A DNA stretch of 64,000 nt from Chitinophaga deserti (lineage in GTDB: Bacteria > Bacteroidota > Bacteroidia > Chitinophagales > Chitinophagaceae): contig NZ_QFFK01000001.1 in the NCBI RefSeq assembly GCF_003149455.1, positions 186,001-250,000 of the forward strand, in the 5' to 3' direction. A model generated the notes under the pieces. The model was not told the origin of the DNA and made no database searches. It saw nothing but the letters and a program-made list of their open reading frames with translations. Within the stretch, counting starts at the first letter, position 1, and every line of letters starts with the position of its first letter. Shown here piece by piece: positions 1 through 8,437 of this stretch. The translations under genes and the position numbers were made by a program.

Positions 1-1828
1 AGGTATGGGCAAATACACCCTTCCATTTTCCATACTTCCATTTCCATTGCTGAAGAGCCATCCAGCTGGAAGCACCGGCAACCTGCTGAGCCTGCACCCT
101 CACCTTCCATGTTACAGCGGCGGATAAAGGAACTTCTCCCCGCAACTGAATCTGATGCTTCGCCTGCTTCAACGTCTGCATCTCGCGATACCCCTCCCGC
201 AGCATATCCTGCGCCTGCTCCGCGTACCGGTAACTACCCTGAATCATGGCATGGCGTTCAGGGTTCCATTGTACAGCCAGCAGTGCATCTGTACCGGCCG
301 ACGGGCTGCCAACACGGTATCTCAACCAGGGAAATCGGTATAAATCCACATATCCTGATACCACGCAGTTATTGCGGACCTTCCATTGCAATGCTCCATA
401 ACATCCTTCTTCGTTCCCTGCAATGCCCGTTACGCCGAACGGTGCACCATATAACCCCGAAAAACCCGGCTGGCCTTTCCTCCAAACCATTCCCGCATCC
501 AGCACCGGTGATAAAGCCACCAGTAATCCCTGCATGGCTGCCCGGTTTCCTGATCCGCTTTGCGCTACTTCTCCGAAAAAGTGAACATTCTTCCAGGTGA
601 ATGCATGATCAAAACTACATTCCAGCAATTGGTTTCCCCGGAAGCGAAACCGCTGGTACAGTTCATCACCTGCGCGAAGGGGCACCGAAAACTTTTGGCC
701 CTGTACATTCAATCCTGCATGCCCAGTTTTCAACCGCAGTTTCAGCATGGCTCCGGCTGTATGTTGTATAATGTTGCCCCGGGCTTCCTGTTCAGAAATT
801 GTGCGATGGTAGCCTCCTGTCATTAAAGAACCTGCTGAATCAAAATCTTCTCCTGCTACCGGGCGCACCCTTCCGTCGAGCGCCCGAACGGAAAGCCAGG
901 AAGTGAGTTCCCATTTCCGAAACGCCAGCGTCCCCGCTGCTCCACGGTAAAAGTAGTACTCACCGGCTCCGGCATAAGGGCGGAGCGACTCCCCTTCCCG
1001 TTTTAAAAAAAGTACGGATGAGCTTCTTCCCGGAGCGAGGCCGTGCCATTGAATTAACCCCTGCCCCATATTGATCGTGTAATCTCCCAACACCAGGGTT
1101 TTGAGTAATCCCGGCCGCCGTATTACCCAATGAAAACCGAGATGATCGGGTATGGGAATCCCTTTTTTACGGAGATAAGATTCACCGGCATCTTTCTCCA
1201 ACACTATTCCCCATCCAGCATACCGCCCCATTTGATAGCGGTAACGCAACAATATCTTCTCCGGACTGCCGGCATATGCAGGCGCCTTTTCCGCAGCAGG
1301 GAAAAGCTTTGCTCCGGGGCCATCCCAGGTTCTTGCAAATCTCAGCTGAAGCATATGGGTTCCATCAGTCCAGGAAGTGCGTAATGGAACCTCCTGACGG
1401 AATGGATTGCCTGCAGTCACATATGGCAGTAACTTCCGGATAGTGTTCAGATCAAAACCTTTTACCGCCTGCAGCTCGAATATAGCCGCTAAGGGCCCCA
1501 GTGATTTCCGGTGCTCCAGTAATTGAAATATCTGAACCGGCAGCAACAATCCCAATTCCTGTAAATCTTCTGCCGATGCTGCATTAAGGTCCAGTGGACG
1601 ATGAAGGTACTTTTGCAACAGGCTCCATTGTTCATCATTTTCCCGGAGGCTCCCGGGATCCAGCTCTGCCAGCTGCTCCTGTGTTTCCGAAGTATGCCTT
1701 TCTTCTTCCTGAATTGCATATACAGGGTTAGCCAAACACATCATCAGGCAGCAGCATACATGCTGAAAAACTAACTTCCACACATTACCTACTGGCAATA
1801 CATGATTTCTACATTTGAACTGCTTCAT
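1..1828 (-). CDS. Helix-hairpin-helix (ComEA-like) protein with long beta-rich C-terminal part, 3' end outside window
   Basis: An open frame of 609 codons begins at the ATG ending at 1828 and runs off the left edge, so the C-terminus is missing. The N-terminus (MKQFKC) leads into a hydrophobic, cysteine-rich stretch at residues 18-38 that ends VYA and looks like a signal peptide. Residues 78-137 read as two ComEA-like helix-hairpin-helix units: PLDLNAASAEDL starts the first and VKGFDLNTIRKL sits in the second. The rest is rich in aromatic and glycine residues with alternating hydrophobic positions, as in outer-membrane barrels. Proteins of this layout are common in Bacteroidota and are usually annotated only by the HHH domain; a role in DNA uptake is inferred from ComEA and unproven. 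Short open frames on the opposite strand here are shadows. The purine-rich TTAAAAGAA just before the ATG supports this start. Confidence is high in the gene, low in function. Confidence 0.85.
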   Translation of the reverse strand, partial: MKQFKCRNHVLPVGNVWKLVFQHVCCCLMMCLANPVYAIQEEERHTSETQEQLAELDPGSLRENDEQWSLLQKYLHRPLDLNAASAEDLQELGLLLPVQIFQLLEHRKSLGPLAAIFELQAVKGFDLNTIRKLLPYVTAGNPFRQEVPLRTSWTDGTHMLQLRFARTWDGPGAKLFPAAEKAPAYAGSPEKILLRYRYQMGRYAGWGIVLEKDAGESYLRKKGIPIPDHLGFHWVIRRPGLLKTLVLGDYTINMGQGLIQWHGLAPGRSSSVLFLKREGESLRPYAGAGEYYFYRGAAGTLAFRKWELTSWLSVRALDGRVRPVAGEDFDSAGSLMTGGYHRTISEQEARGNIIQHTAGAMLKLRLKTGHAGLNVQGQKFSVPLRAGDELYQRFRFRGNQLLECSFDHAFTWKNVHFFGEVAQSGSGNRAAMQGLLVALSPVLDAGMVWRKGQPGFSGLYGAPFGVTGIAGNEEGCYGALQWKVRNNCVVSGYVDLYRFPWLRYRVGSPSAGTDALLAVQWNPERHAMIQGSYRYAEQAQDMLREGYREMQTLKQAKHQIQLRGEVPLSAAVTWKVRVQAQQVAGASSWMALQQWKWKYGKWKGVFAHT

Positions 1829-2039
1829 TTCTTTTAAGTAAAATGAACAGTCAACGTTTTCTTAAAACGCAACAGCCAGCTATGCAACTACATTCTGCCC
1901 AACCACTATCTATACTATACTGATCCGGTCCTGTATAACAGAACGTGATTGATTATCAATCTTCGGTCAGCCTCCCCTTTGCTAATTTTCTGGTAATCAC
2001 TACCTTTTCAAACGCTACTGCAGGTCCGCAATTGATATG

Positions 2040-2771
2040 TTACTCTACCTGCCTATTCTGTTTATCACTCTTCCTGTCTTTCCAACCTACCATTATTGCG
2101 GGGCTGATACCCAGATAGGGATGCCATCTTCCCATCACGCCTATTTCCCATTTCCCCATTCCCCAACCTGCACCGAAGTAGGGAAATAATGGACCAACAG
2201 CATACCCGCCCAATAGCAGGAAGCGGTCTACCGGCCGGTACCGGAGTTGCAACCTGCCTGTAAGCGGCTGCCTTGCTTCCTTTCCGCCAGCCAGTTCCAA
2301 CTCCGCGGGCTGCCCCAGCTGGAAAGTCAATGAAGCGCCGCCATACCCTAACCCGGCTCCGCCCATCCTGAACTGAAGCCCCAACCTGCAATGCTTCCCG
2401 GTTTCCCAGACAGAACCTACCGTGGCTTCCGGCCTCCCTTTTCCATAGCCCAATCCTGCTGCCATCCGGAGGGATTTTCCCAACCGCAACCCATACATCA
2501 GGTTAAAATGTGTTTGCACGTACGGACTTACTCCTTCCTGCAAAACTTGTAATCCTGCAACACCACTCCCCACAGGAATAGCAGCAGACAATGCATGAAT
2601 GTTCCATCCATCGATCATAAATCTTTTTTCCGTGTAAACTCCTGCCACTACGTGCCGCTGTGCAGCTAAACTGCCCGGCTCATTCCAGATGTCAAAAGCG
2701 GCTGTTAACGGAGGAATCGTAAATAATTGAAGAAACACCCAATGCAGGGTGAGCTTGCAAACAATGGTCAT
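2040..2771 (-). CDS. PorV/PorQ-like outer-membrane beta-barrel protein, function unknown
   Basis: A 243-residue protein with a hydrophobic N-terminus (about residues 5-25) that can serve as a signal peptide. Its opening after the signal (IWNEPGSLA, then a VVAGVYTEKRF strand and repeated glycine-rich strands such as MAAGLGYGKG) resembles the N-P-A-x-L-A start and short amphipathic strands of the Bacteroidota PorV/PorQ/UPF0164 outer-membrane family. The alternating pattern and the near absence of charged helices support a small barrel. It lies 211 bp upstream of the helix-hairpin-helix gene on the same strand, and the two may share a transcript. No catalytic motif is visible. A direct role in type IX secretion is not supported, because other Por genes are absent from the window. 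The protein ends in a charged tail, unlike canonical barrels that end in an aromatic residue. Confidence 0.7.
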   Translation of the reverse strand: MTIVCKLTLHWVFLQLFTIPPLTAAFDIWNEPGSLAAQRHVVAGVYTEKRFMIDGWNIHALSAAIPVGSGVAGLQVLQEGVSPYVQTHFNLMYGLRLGKSLRMAAGLGYGKGRPEATVGSVWETGKHCRLGLQFRMGGAGLGYGGASLTFQLGQPAELELAGGKEARQPLTGRLQLRYRPVDRFLLLGGYAVGPLFPYFGAGWGMGKWEIGVMGRWHPYLGISPAIMVGWKDRKSDKQNRQVE

Positions 2772-2829
2772 AGTAAAACGGGTTCAATCAAACAATAATT
2801 CAAAACTAAAGACAGTGCAGATATGCACC

Positions 2830-2857
2830 AAAAAAAATATCTCCGAAAAACGGAGAT
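2830..2857 (-). terminator. Rho-independent terminator of the trpS-dNK unit
   Basis: Read on the minus strand, a 7-bp stem (ATCTCCG/CGGAGAT) with a five-T loop is followed by A and then eight Ts. It lies about 40 bp past the deoxynucleoside kinase stop. A third copy of CGGAGAT lies just before it at 2869-2875. Confidence 0.8.
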
Positions 2858-2895
2858 TAACCGTTATCCGGAGATAAAAAAGGTATTCGAAATTC

Positions 2896-3528
2896 CTAGA
2901 AAAGCCCGTACAGTTGCGAATCTACGCGAGAAATAATTTCTCCGAGATGTTCTTCGTTTTCCGGAAATTTATTCTTGTCTACGTCAATGATTAACAGGGG
3001 GCCATCCTTATACTTATCGATCCAGCTGTTATAATATTCGTTGAGCCGTTTCAGGTAATCGAGGCGGATGTTTTCTTCATATTCCCGCCCGCGTTTCTGA
3101 ATCTGCGCTACCAGTGTAGGCACTGATGCCTGCAGATAAATCAGCAGATCCGGTGGTTTCACCATTGACTTCAGTGTCTCAAAGAAATTGAAATAGTTGT
3201 CGAAGTCGCGCTTCGTCATCAGCCCCATTTCGTAGAGGTTGGGCGCGAAGATGTGCGCATCTTCATAAATGGTGCGGTCCTGAATCACGGTGTCTTTGCC
3301 ATGCTGTATATCCACCAGCTGCTTGAGGCGGCTGTGCAGGAAATACACCTGCAGGTTGAACGACCAGCGGGGCATATCGTCGTAAAAGTCGGTCAGATAT
3401 GGATTATGTTCCACATCCTCGAACTGGGGCACCCATTTGTAGTGCTTCGACAGCATTTCCGTGAGGGTGGTTTTCCCGGCACCGATATTCCCGGCTACCG
3501 CGATATGTTTGACTTTATTCTTTGCCAT
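2896..3528 (-). CDS. Deoxynucleoside kinase
   Basis: A 210-residue cytoplasmic kinase that should phosphorylate a deoxynucleoside (deoxyadenosine or deoxyguanosine in related enzymes) in nucleotide salvage. The P-loop GNIGAGKT is at residues 13-20, the acidic catalytic segment FEDVEHNPY at about 36-44, the DRTIYEDAHIF motif typical of the dNK family at about 83-93, and the lid-like QKRGREYE near 144-151. Length matches the family. It follows trpS by 29 bp on the same strand, and the strong terminator beyond its stop indicates a trpS-dNK unit. Substrate preference cannot be read from the sequence. Confidence 0.93.
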   Translation of the reverse strand: MAKNKVKHIAVAGNIGAGKTTLTEMLSKHYKWVPQFEDVEHNPYLTDFYDDMPRWSFNLQVYFLHSRLKQLVDIQHGKDTVIQDRTIYEDAHIFAPNLYEMGLMTKRDFDNYFNFFETLKSMVKPPDLLIYLQASVPTLVAQIQKRGREYEENIRLDYLKRLNEYYNSWIDKYKDGPLLIIDVDKNKFPENEEHLGEIISRVDSQLYGLF

Positions 3529-3557
3529 GCAGTGGGGTATGATTCAACAGTTAAGTA

Positions 3558-4562
3558 TCAATAGAAGTTGATGCCCATCAGATTGCGTGCTTCTCTGAGA
3601 GTAGCTGCGGCAGATTCGCGGGCTTTTTCGGCTCCCTGGCGCATGATGCGGTGCAGGTAGGCATGATCTTGCTGGATAGCCTCCGCCTTTTCACGGATCG
3701 GCCTGATGAAATTCACCATATCTTCTGCCAGCTGCTTTTTCATATCACCATATCGGATACTGCACCCGTTGTAGGCATCTTCGAATGCCTGAAGGGTATC
3801 GGGGGCAGAAACGAGCTGCATGAGCGTGAAAAGATTAGCGATATAGTCGGGTTTCGCGGAATTGGGTTCCTGCGGGCCACTGTCCGTTTTCGCCTTTTTC
3901 AGCTTGTTACGGATGGCATCGTCACTGTCGTTGAGGTAAAGCGTGGAGTTTTCATTCTCGCTCTTGCTCATTTTACCGTTTCCGTCGAGGCTCATGATGC
4001 GCACGAGATCATCTCCGTAGTTAAAAGGATAAGGTTCCGGGAAAAGCTCACCGTAGCGGTTGTTGAAGCGCTGCGCGAAGTTCCGGCTCATTTCCAGGTG
4101 CTGCTCCTGATCTTTCCCTACGGGTACTTTTACCGCACGGTGAATCAGAATATCGGCTGACATGAGTACCGGATAGGTCAGCAGTCCGGCATTCACGTTA
4201 TCGGGGTTCTGGCGCACTTTATCCTTAAAGGTGGGTACCTTCTCCAGTTCTCCCTTATAAGCCATCATATTCAGCAGCAGGTAAAGCTCCGCGATCTCCG
4301 GGATATCACTCTGCACGTAAAGCGTTACTTTTTCAGGATCGAGGCCGGAAGCGATGTTTTCTGCCAGCACCCGGTACACGTTGCCCCTGAGGCTTTTCGG
4401 ATCGGGATGCGTGGTAAGCGCATGCCAGTCGGCCACGAAAAAATAACAATTGAATTCTTCCTGCATCCGGATGTAATTACGGATGGCACCAAAATAGTTA
4501 CCCAGGTGCAAAATGCCGGTAGAGCGGATACCGCTCACTACGATTTCTTTTTCCTTAGCCAT
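3558..4562 (-). CDS. trpS: Tryptophanyl-tRNA synthetase
   Basis: A class I aminoacyl-tRNA synthetase of 334 residues that charges tRNA-Trp. The HIGH-equivalent HLGN is at residues 19-22 and KMSKS is at 197-201, with the usual linker (GLLTYPVLMSADIL) between them. The frame is open for 22 codons farther upstream, but the ATG at 4562 (MAKEKEIVVSGIRSTG) gives the family N-terminus, so the longer reading is rejected. It is the first gene of a unit with the deoxynucleoside kinase and is divergent from gatC; the 148-bp gap between them must hold both promoters. Confidence 0.97.
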   Translation of the reverse strand: MAKEKEIVVSGIRSTGILHLGNYFGAIRNYIRMQEEFNCYFFVADWHALTTHPDPKSLRGNVYRVLAENIASGLDPEKVTLYVQSDIPEIAELYLLLNMMAYKGELEKVPTFKDKVRQNPDNVNAGLLTYPVLMSADILIHRAVKVPVGKDQEQHLEMSRNFAQRFNNRYGELFPEPYPFNYGDDLVRIMSLDGNGKMSKSENENSTLYLNDSDDAIRNKLKKAKTDSGPQEPNSAKPDYIANLFTLMQLVSAPDTLQAFEDAYNGCSIRYGDMKKQLAEDMVNFIRPIREKAEAIQQDHAYLHRIMRQGAEKARESAAATLREARNLMGINFY

Positions 4563-4635
4563 ATCGGGCCGCAAAATAAGAAATTTTAACAAGGCTTTTG
4601 GGAAAGGATACATCCACATCCCGCCCAATTATCCC

Positions 4636-4643
4636 TATTTTTG
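4636..4643 (+). promoter_or_regulatory. Possible -7 box for gatC
   Basis: TATTTTTG matches the Bacteroidota -7 consensus TAnnTTTG, 67 bp before the gatC ATG. No convincing TTG element is found at the expected distance upstream, so this is tentative. Confidence 0.35.
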
Positions 4644-4710
4644 CCATACCGATCACATTTATCGGTTATATGAATACAATTTATTAGCTTTAAAACGTTA
4701 ATTTAAACTC

Positions 4711-5001
4711 ATGGAAGTGAATGACGCGCTGATACAGCAGCTGGCTACGCTGGCAAGACTGAAGATCGGCCAGGAAGAAGGGGAGGAAATCCGCCTGGAC
4801 CTCCAGCGGATGATCACCTTTGTGGAGAAACTGAATGAACTGGACACGACCGACGTGAAACCATTGCTGCATATGACCCGCGACGCCAATGTTTTCCGTG
4901 AAGACGCAGTAATCCCCGGCATTACCCGGGAAGAAGCCCTTCGCAACGCGCCCGTACATACCGAAGAATATTTCAGCGTTCCCAAAGTAATCAAGAAATA
5001 A
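4711..5001 (+). CDS. gatC: Asp-tRNA(Asn)/Glu-tRNA(Gln) amidotransferase subunit C
   Basis: A 96-residue GatC subunit, the small protein that wraps around GatA and GatB in the complex converting Glu-tRNA(Gln) to Gln-tRNA(Gln). The family features are clear: an N-terminal helix with LATLARLKI, then the [17 protein letters not shown] segment, and a C-terminal VFREDAV / EEALRNAP / YFSVPKVI tail. Length is normal for GatC. gatA and gatB are not in this window, as is common where gatC is unlinked. The stop is separated by a single base from the next gene, an ABC ATPase, so the two are probably cotranscribed. Confidence 0.95.
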   Translation: MEVNDALIQQLATLARLKIGQEEGEEIRLDLQRMITFVEKLNELDTTDVKPLLHMTRDANVFREDAVIPGITREEALRNAPVHTEEYFSVPKVIKK

Positions 5002-5002
5002 T

Positions 5003-5713
5003 ATGACCCAATCCGTTATCCACCTGGAAGAAATCAGGAAAAGCTACTTCATCGGTAAAAACGAGTTGCCCGTGCTGAAAGGCGTAAGCATCGACATAAA
5101 CCGAAATGAATATGTAGCACTGATGGGCCCCTCCGGCTCCGGGAAATCGACCCTGATGAACATCCTCGGCGCGCTGGATACGCCTACCAGCGGTAAATAC
5201 ATCCTGAACGGGCATGATGTGAGCAGCATGGAGGATAACGAACTGGCACGCATCCGCAACCAGGAAATCGGGTTTGTATTCCAGCAATTCAATCTCATGC
5301 CCCGGCTTAGTGCCCTCGAAAATGTGGCTGTCCCCCTCATTTACGCCGGCGTAAGCAAAAAGGAAAGAGAAGATAAAGCCAGGGCCATGCTGGAAAAAGT
5401 TGGCCTGGGCGACCGATATAAACATAAACCCAACGAGCTTTCCGGCGGCCAATGCCAACGCGTTGCTATCGCAAGGGCGCTGGTAAACGATCCCTCCCTC
5501 ATCCTCGCCGATGAACCTACCGGTAACCTCGACACGAAAACTTCCATAGAAATTATGGATATTTTCGGGAAGATCCATGCCGGCGGCAATACCGTAGTAC
5601 TGGTTACCCACGAAGAAGATATTGCCGAACATGCCCGCCGGATCATCCGCCTCCGCGATGGCCTGATGGAATCTGATAAACTGAACGCTATTAAGGAAGT
5701 ACTGGCCCACTAG
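5003..5713 (+). CDS. ABC transporter ATP-binding protein, LolD/MacB type
   Basis: A 236-residue ATPase subunit with Walker [10 protein letters not shown] at 42-50, a Q-loop around [10 protein letters not shown], the signature LSGGQ at 146-150, and Walker B LILADEP at 167-172 followed by the D-loop (GNLDTKT). Sequence style is that of the LolD/MacB/FtsE class, which powers lipoprotein release or extrusion through a separate membrane subunit. No permease lies next to it, so it is an orphan ATPase here and its partner must be encoded elsewhere. It starts one base after gatC ends and is followed by a strong terminator, so gatC and this gene form a unit. Confidence 0.92.
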   Translation: MTQSVIHLEEIRKSYFIGKNELPVLKGVSIDINRNEYVALMGPSGSGKSTLMNILGALDTPTSGKYILNGHDVSSMEDNELARIRNQEIGFVFQQFNLMPRLSALENVAVPLIYAGVSKKEREDKARAMLEKVGLGDRYKHKPNELSGGQCQRVAIARALVNDPSLILADEPTGNLDTKTSIEIMDIFGKIHAGGNTVVLVTHEEDIAEHARRIIRLRDGLMESDKLNAIKEVLAH

Positions 5714-5739
5714 CCAGCGAAAGCCTCACGATATGCACA

Positions 5740-5771
5740 GCGGCTCCGGTAAAACCGGGGCCGCTTTTTTT
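5740..5771 (+). terminator. Rho-independent terminator after the ABC ATPase gene
   Basis: A GC-rich 10-bp stem (GCGGCTCCGG with CCGGGGCCGC, one mismatch) and a TAAAA loop are followed by seven Ts, 27 bp past the ABC ATPase stop. Confidence 0.88.
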
Positions 5772-5772
5772 A

Positions 5773-5780
5773 GTACATTC
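5773..5780 (+). promoter_or_regulatory. Possible -7 box for the PduO-type adenosyltransferase
   Basis: TACATTCG differs from TAnnTTTG at one position and lies 16 bp before the ATG, directly after the preceding terminator. A -33 element is not obvious. Confidence 0.35.
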
Positions 5781-5796
5781 GCCAAAACCCTGCTTT

Positions 5797-6357
5797 ATGG
5801 CATTCAGAATATATACCAAAACCGGTGACAAGGGCAAAACATCCCTCATCGGAGGCACTAAAGTCTCCAAAGGGCACCTCCGCATCGAAACTTACGGAAC
5901 AGTAGACGAACTCAATTCATGGATAGGATTGGTGAACGACCATATGACCGATCCCGGCGTGCGGGCAATGCTCCGGGAGTCGCAGGACCGGCTGTTTACC
6001 ATCGGCGCCTCCCTGGCAACCGATCCTGAGAAGGAATCCAAAATGAAAAGGCCGGACCTTCACGAAGAAGATGTAAAAATGCTGGAAGATGCCATGGATA
6101 AGATGGACGAAATTCTTCCTGAAATGAAACACTTTATACTGCCTGGCGGGCATGTAGCTGTTTCTCACTGCCATATTGCCCGTTGTGTTTGCAGGAGAGC
6201 CGAGCGGCTGTGTGTAGCTTTGCAGGACGAAGGCCAGCCCGTGGAACCACTGGTGCTGCAATACCTGAACCGGTTAAGCGATTACCTCTTTGTACTGGCG
6301 CGGTATGTAGGGCACCAGCTCCAGGTAGAAGAACTGCCCTGGCGCCCCCGCATGTGA
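5797..6357 (+). CDS. Cob(I)yrinic acid a,c-diamide adenosyltransferase, PduO type
   Basis: A 186-residue enzyme that transfers the adenosyl group of ATP to cob(I)alamin to make adenosylcobalamin. The PduO-type signature is complete: the N-terminal ATP-binding [14 protein letters not shown] (residues 6-19), then [13 protein letters not shown], the [10 protein letters not shown] helix near 129-138, and the final [14 protein letters not shown] segment. Length matches the family. The gene stands alone after a terminator and probably has its own promoter. Adenosylcobalamin-dependent enzymes are not visible in this window. Confidence 0.95.
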   Translation: MAFRIYTKTGDKGKTSLIGGTKVSKGHLRIETYGTVDELNSWIGLVNDHMTDPGVRAMLRESQDRLFTIGASLATDPEKESKMKRPDLHEEDVKMLEDAMDKMDEILPEMKHFILPGGHVAVSHCHIARCVCRRAERLCVALQDEGQPVEPLVLQYLNRLSDYLFVLARYVGHQLQVEELPWRPRM

Positions 6358-6388
6358 CAAAAGGGGCGGTTATTCGTGGATATAAACG

Positions 6389-6396
6389 TAACTTTG
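6389..6396 (+). promoter_or_regulatory. -7 promoter box for tyrS
   Basis: TAACTTTG is a perfect match to the Bacteroidota -7 consensus TAnnTTTG and sits 20 bp before the tyrS ATG at 6417. The -33 region is weak. Confidence 0.6.
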
Positions 6397-6416
6397 CAAA
6401 AATTTTTCACCATTTC

Positions 6417-7700
6417 ATGAATCTAATATCGGAATTGCGCTGGCGTGGTATGATACAGGATATCAAACCAGGCACGGAAGAACAGCTGGAAAAGGAAATG
6501 ACGACTGCTTACGTAGGCTTCGACCCTACGGCAGACTCGCTGCATGTGGGTAACCTCGTTCCTATTATGCTGCTGAAACACCTGCAGCGCGCAGGCCACA
6601 AGCCACTCGCACTGGTAGGCGGCGCCACCGGTATGGTGGGCGACCCTTCTTTTAAAGCAGAAGAGCGCAAAATGCTCGATCTCGATACTTTGGCGCACAA
6701 CCTCCGCTCCATTCAGGCACAACTGGAAAAGTATCTGGACTTCGACCCGTCTAAGCCGAATTATGCGGAAATGGTGAATAACTACGACTGGTTTAAGAAC
6801 ATCACTTTCCTCGACTTCATCCGTGATGTGGGCAAGCATATCACCGTCAATTACATGATGGCGAAAGACTCTGTGAAGAAACGCCTTGATGGTGACAGCG
6901 GCATGTCGTTCACGGAATTCTCTTACCAGATGATCCAGGGCTACGACTTCTATCATTTATATAATCAGAAGAACTGTAAAATGCAGATGGGCGGCTCCGA
7001 CCAATGGGGCAACATCGTAACCGGAACGGAGCTTGTGCGCCGTTTGGGCGGTGGAGAAGCCTATGCTTTTACCTGCCCGCTGATCAAGAAGAAAGACGGT
7101 ACCAAATTCGGCAAGTCCGAAAGCGGGAACATATGGCTGGATGCTAATAAAACCACGCCTTACCAGTTCTATCAGTTCTGGCTGAATGCAGATGATGACG
7201 ATGCAGAAAACTACATCCGCATTTTCACCTTCCTCGAAGAGGCTGTTATCAACAATCTTATTGCTGAACACCGTGAAGACGCCGGGAAGCGCCTGCTGCA
7301 GAAGAAGCTCGCACAGGAAGTAACTACCTTTATTCACGGGGCAGAAGGCTATGAGAAAGCCATTAAAACTTCTGAGATCCTCTTCGGTAAGGCATCTATC
7401 GAAACACTGCGCTCCTTTTCTGAAGAAGAGCTGATCAATGTACTCACCGGTGTGTTGCAATATGAAATGCCCGCGACTTCATTGACAGAAGGAAAAGATG
7501 TGGTTACCTTCCTTGCGGAGGCCGGCATCTTCCCCAGTAAAGGCGAAGCTCGCAAAACTATTCAGGGTGGCGGTGTAAGCCTCAATGGCTCTAAACTTAC
7601 AGGTGTTGACCTGATCATCGATGAATCATCACTCCTCAACGGAAAGAGCATCCTCTTTCAGAAAGGCAAGAAAAATTATTACCTCGTTCGCATGGTGTAG
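6417..7700 (+). CDS. tyrS: Tyrosyl-tRNA synthetase
   Basis: A 427-residue class I synthetase that charges tRNA-Tyr. The HIGH-like HVGN is at residues 43-46, the GGSDQWGNI tyrosine-site motif is central, and the KFGKS signature follows in [13 protein letters not shown]. An S4-type RNA-binding domain fills the C-terminus ([19 protein letters not shown]). The frame remains open far upstream, overlapping the previous gene, but the ATG at 6417 lies just after a perfect -7 box and gives the standard TyrRS N-terminus, so it is the chosen start. A terminator follows the stop. Confidence 0.97.
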   Translation: MNLISELRWRGMIQDIKPGTEEQLEKEMTTAYVGFDPTADSLHVGNLVPIMLLKHLQRAGHKPLALVGGATGMVGDPSFKAEERKMLDLDTLAHNLRSIQAQLEKYLDFDPSKPNYAEMVNNYDWFKNITFLDFIRDVGKHITVNYMMAKDSVKKRLDGDSGMSFTEFSYQMIQGYDFYHLYNQKNCKMQMGGSDQWGNIVTGTELVRRLGGGEAYAFTCPLIKKKDGTKFGKSESGNIWLDANKTTPYQFYQFWLNADDDDAENYIRIFTFLEEAVINNLIAEHREDAGKRLLQKKLAQEVTTFIHGAEGYEKAIKTSEILFGKASIETLRSFSEEELINVLTGVLQYEMPATSLTEGKDVVTFLAEAGIFPSKGEARKTIQGGGVSLNGSKLTGVDLIIDESSLLNGKSILFQKGKKNYYLVRMV

Positions 7701-7725
7701 GAATACCACACTGTCATGAAATAAG

Positions 7726-7761
7726 AAAAAGCCTGGAGATACAATGTACTCCGGGCTTTTT
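7726..7761. terminator. Bidirectional terminator between tyrS and the rhodanese gene
   Basis: A 13-bp stem AAAAAGCCTGGAG / CTCCGGGCTTTTT with one mismatch lies between two convergent genes and carries a T run on either strand, so it can stop transcription from both sides. Confidence 0.85.
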
Positions 7762-7787
7762 CGATTATTGTTCAACCCAAAATACTT

Positions 7788-8144
7788 TTATTCACTTTTT
7801 ATAATTGGATACCCGTTTTTCAACCAGGCAGATATTCCTTTCGTCATTACATATACATGCTCGAATCCCATGTTCTTAGCACGCTTGGCTGCATATGGCG
7901 CCGCTCCGCACAATGCGTCTGAACAATAAAATACAATGGTATCTGCTTTCGTACTTCCCAGATCTCCAGCGCCATAATCCCCCGGATCCAAATGGCGTGC
8001 ACCCGGAATGTGATGCCGCTTAAATGAGGCACAACTGTTATTATCGATCATACGGAAACCCGGTTCCTCTAACCGGCGGAGTACCTCCTCCGGCGAAATC
8101 TCATTCAGCCCAAAGAGGCGGGCCGTTGTTATCGCTTGTCTCAT
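7788..8144 (-). CDS. Rhodanese-like domain protein
   Basis: A 118-residue single-domain rhodanese. The core is intact: ISPEEVLRRLEEPGFRMIDN, the HHIPGARHLDP segment that precedes the active site, the catalytic loop FYCSDALCGAAPYAA, and the GISAWLKNGYPI end. The loop has two cysteines (C-S-D-A-L-C) and lacks the basic position of the classical C-x-x-G-x-R sulfurtransferase loop, so it belongs to a variant group whose substrate is unclear. The frame is open for 46 codons farther upstream, but that extension looks noncoding, and an A-rich stretch (AAAAAAAAAG) directly precedes the ATG at 8144. No signal peptide is seen, so it should be cytoplasmic. Confidence 0.82.
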   Translation of the reverse strand: MRQAITTARLFGLNEISPEEVLRRLEEPGFRMIDNNSCASFKRHHIPGARHLDPGDYGAGDLGSTKADTIVFYCSDALCGAAPYAAKRAKNMGFEHVYVMTKGISAWLKNGYPIIKSE

Positions 8145-8382
8145 CTTTTTTTTTATAAATCTCACACCAGCATGTGACAAGGGTATGTCAGCAGCCTTTA
8201 TGTATTTTCTTTCCCCGATCCTCCCCTGCCCTGAATGCATCTTCACTGTGATACAACTTAGACTTAAATCATTATTTATCAATACTTTATAATACCCCCA
8301 TGATGGCTGGCTGGGCGAAAACAGTCCTACATCCTGTCAAAATATGGGCAGGAAGGTGGTGAAATTGGAAAACTTACTCCAT

Positions 8383-8412
8383 AAAAAAAGCCGCCCGCTA
8401 ATGCGGACGGCT
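8383..8412 (-). terminator. Rho-independent terminator of the amidohydrolase pair
   Basis: On the minus strand a 10-bp stem (AGCCGTCCGC/GCGGGCGGCT, one G-T pair) with an ATTA loop is followed by seven Ts. It lies 26 bp past the end of the shorter amidohydrolase. Confidence 0.88.
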
Positions 8413-8437
8413 TCCATATTATTCATTACAAATCAAT

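Noticed and set aside
4563-4628. A 22-codon upstream extension of trpS
   Set aside because: Family alignment places the start at MAKEKE, and the extension is hydrophobic and not conserved in kind.
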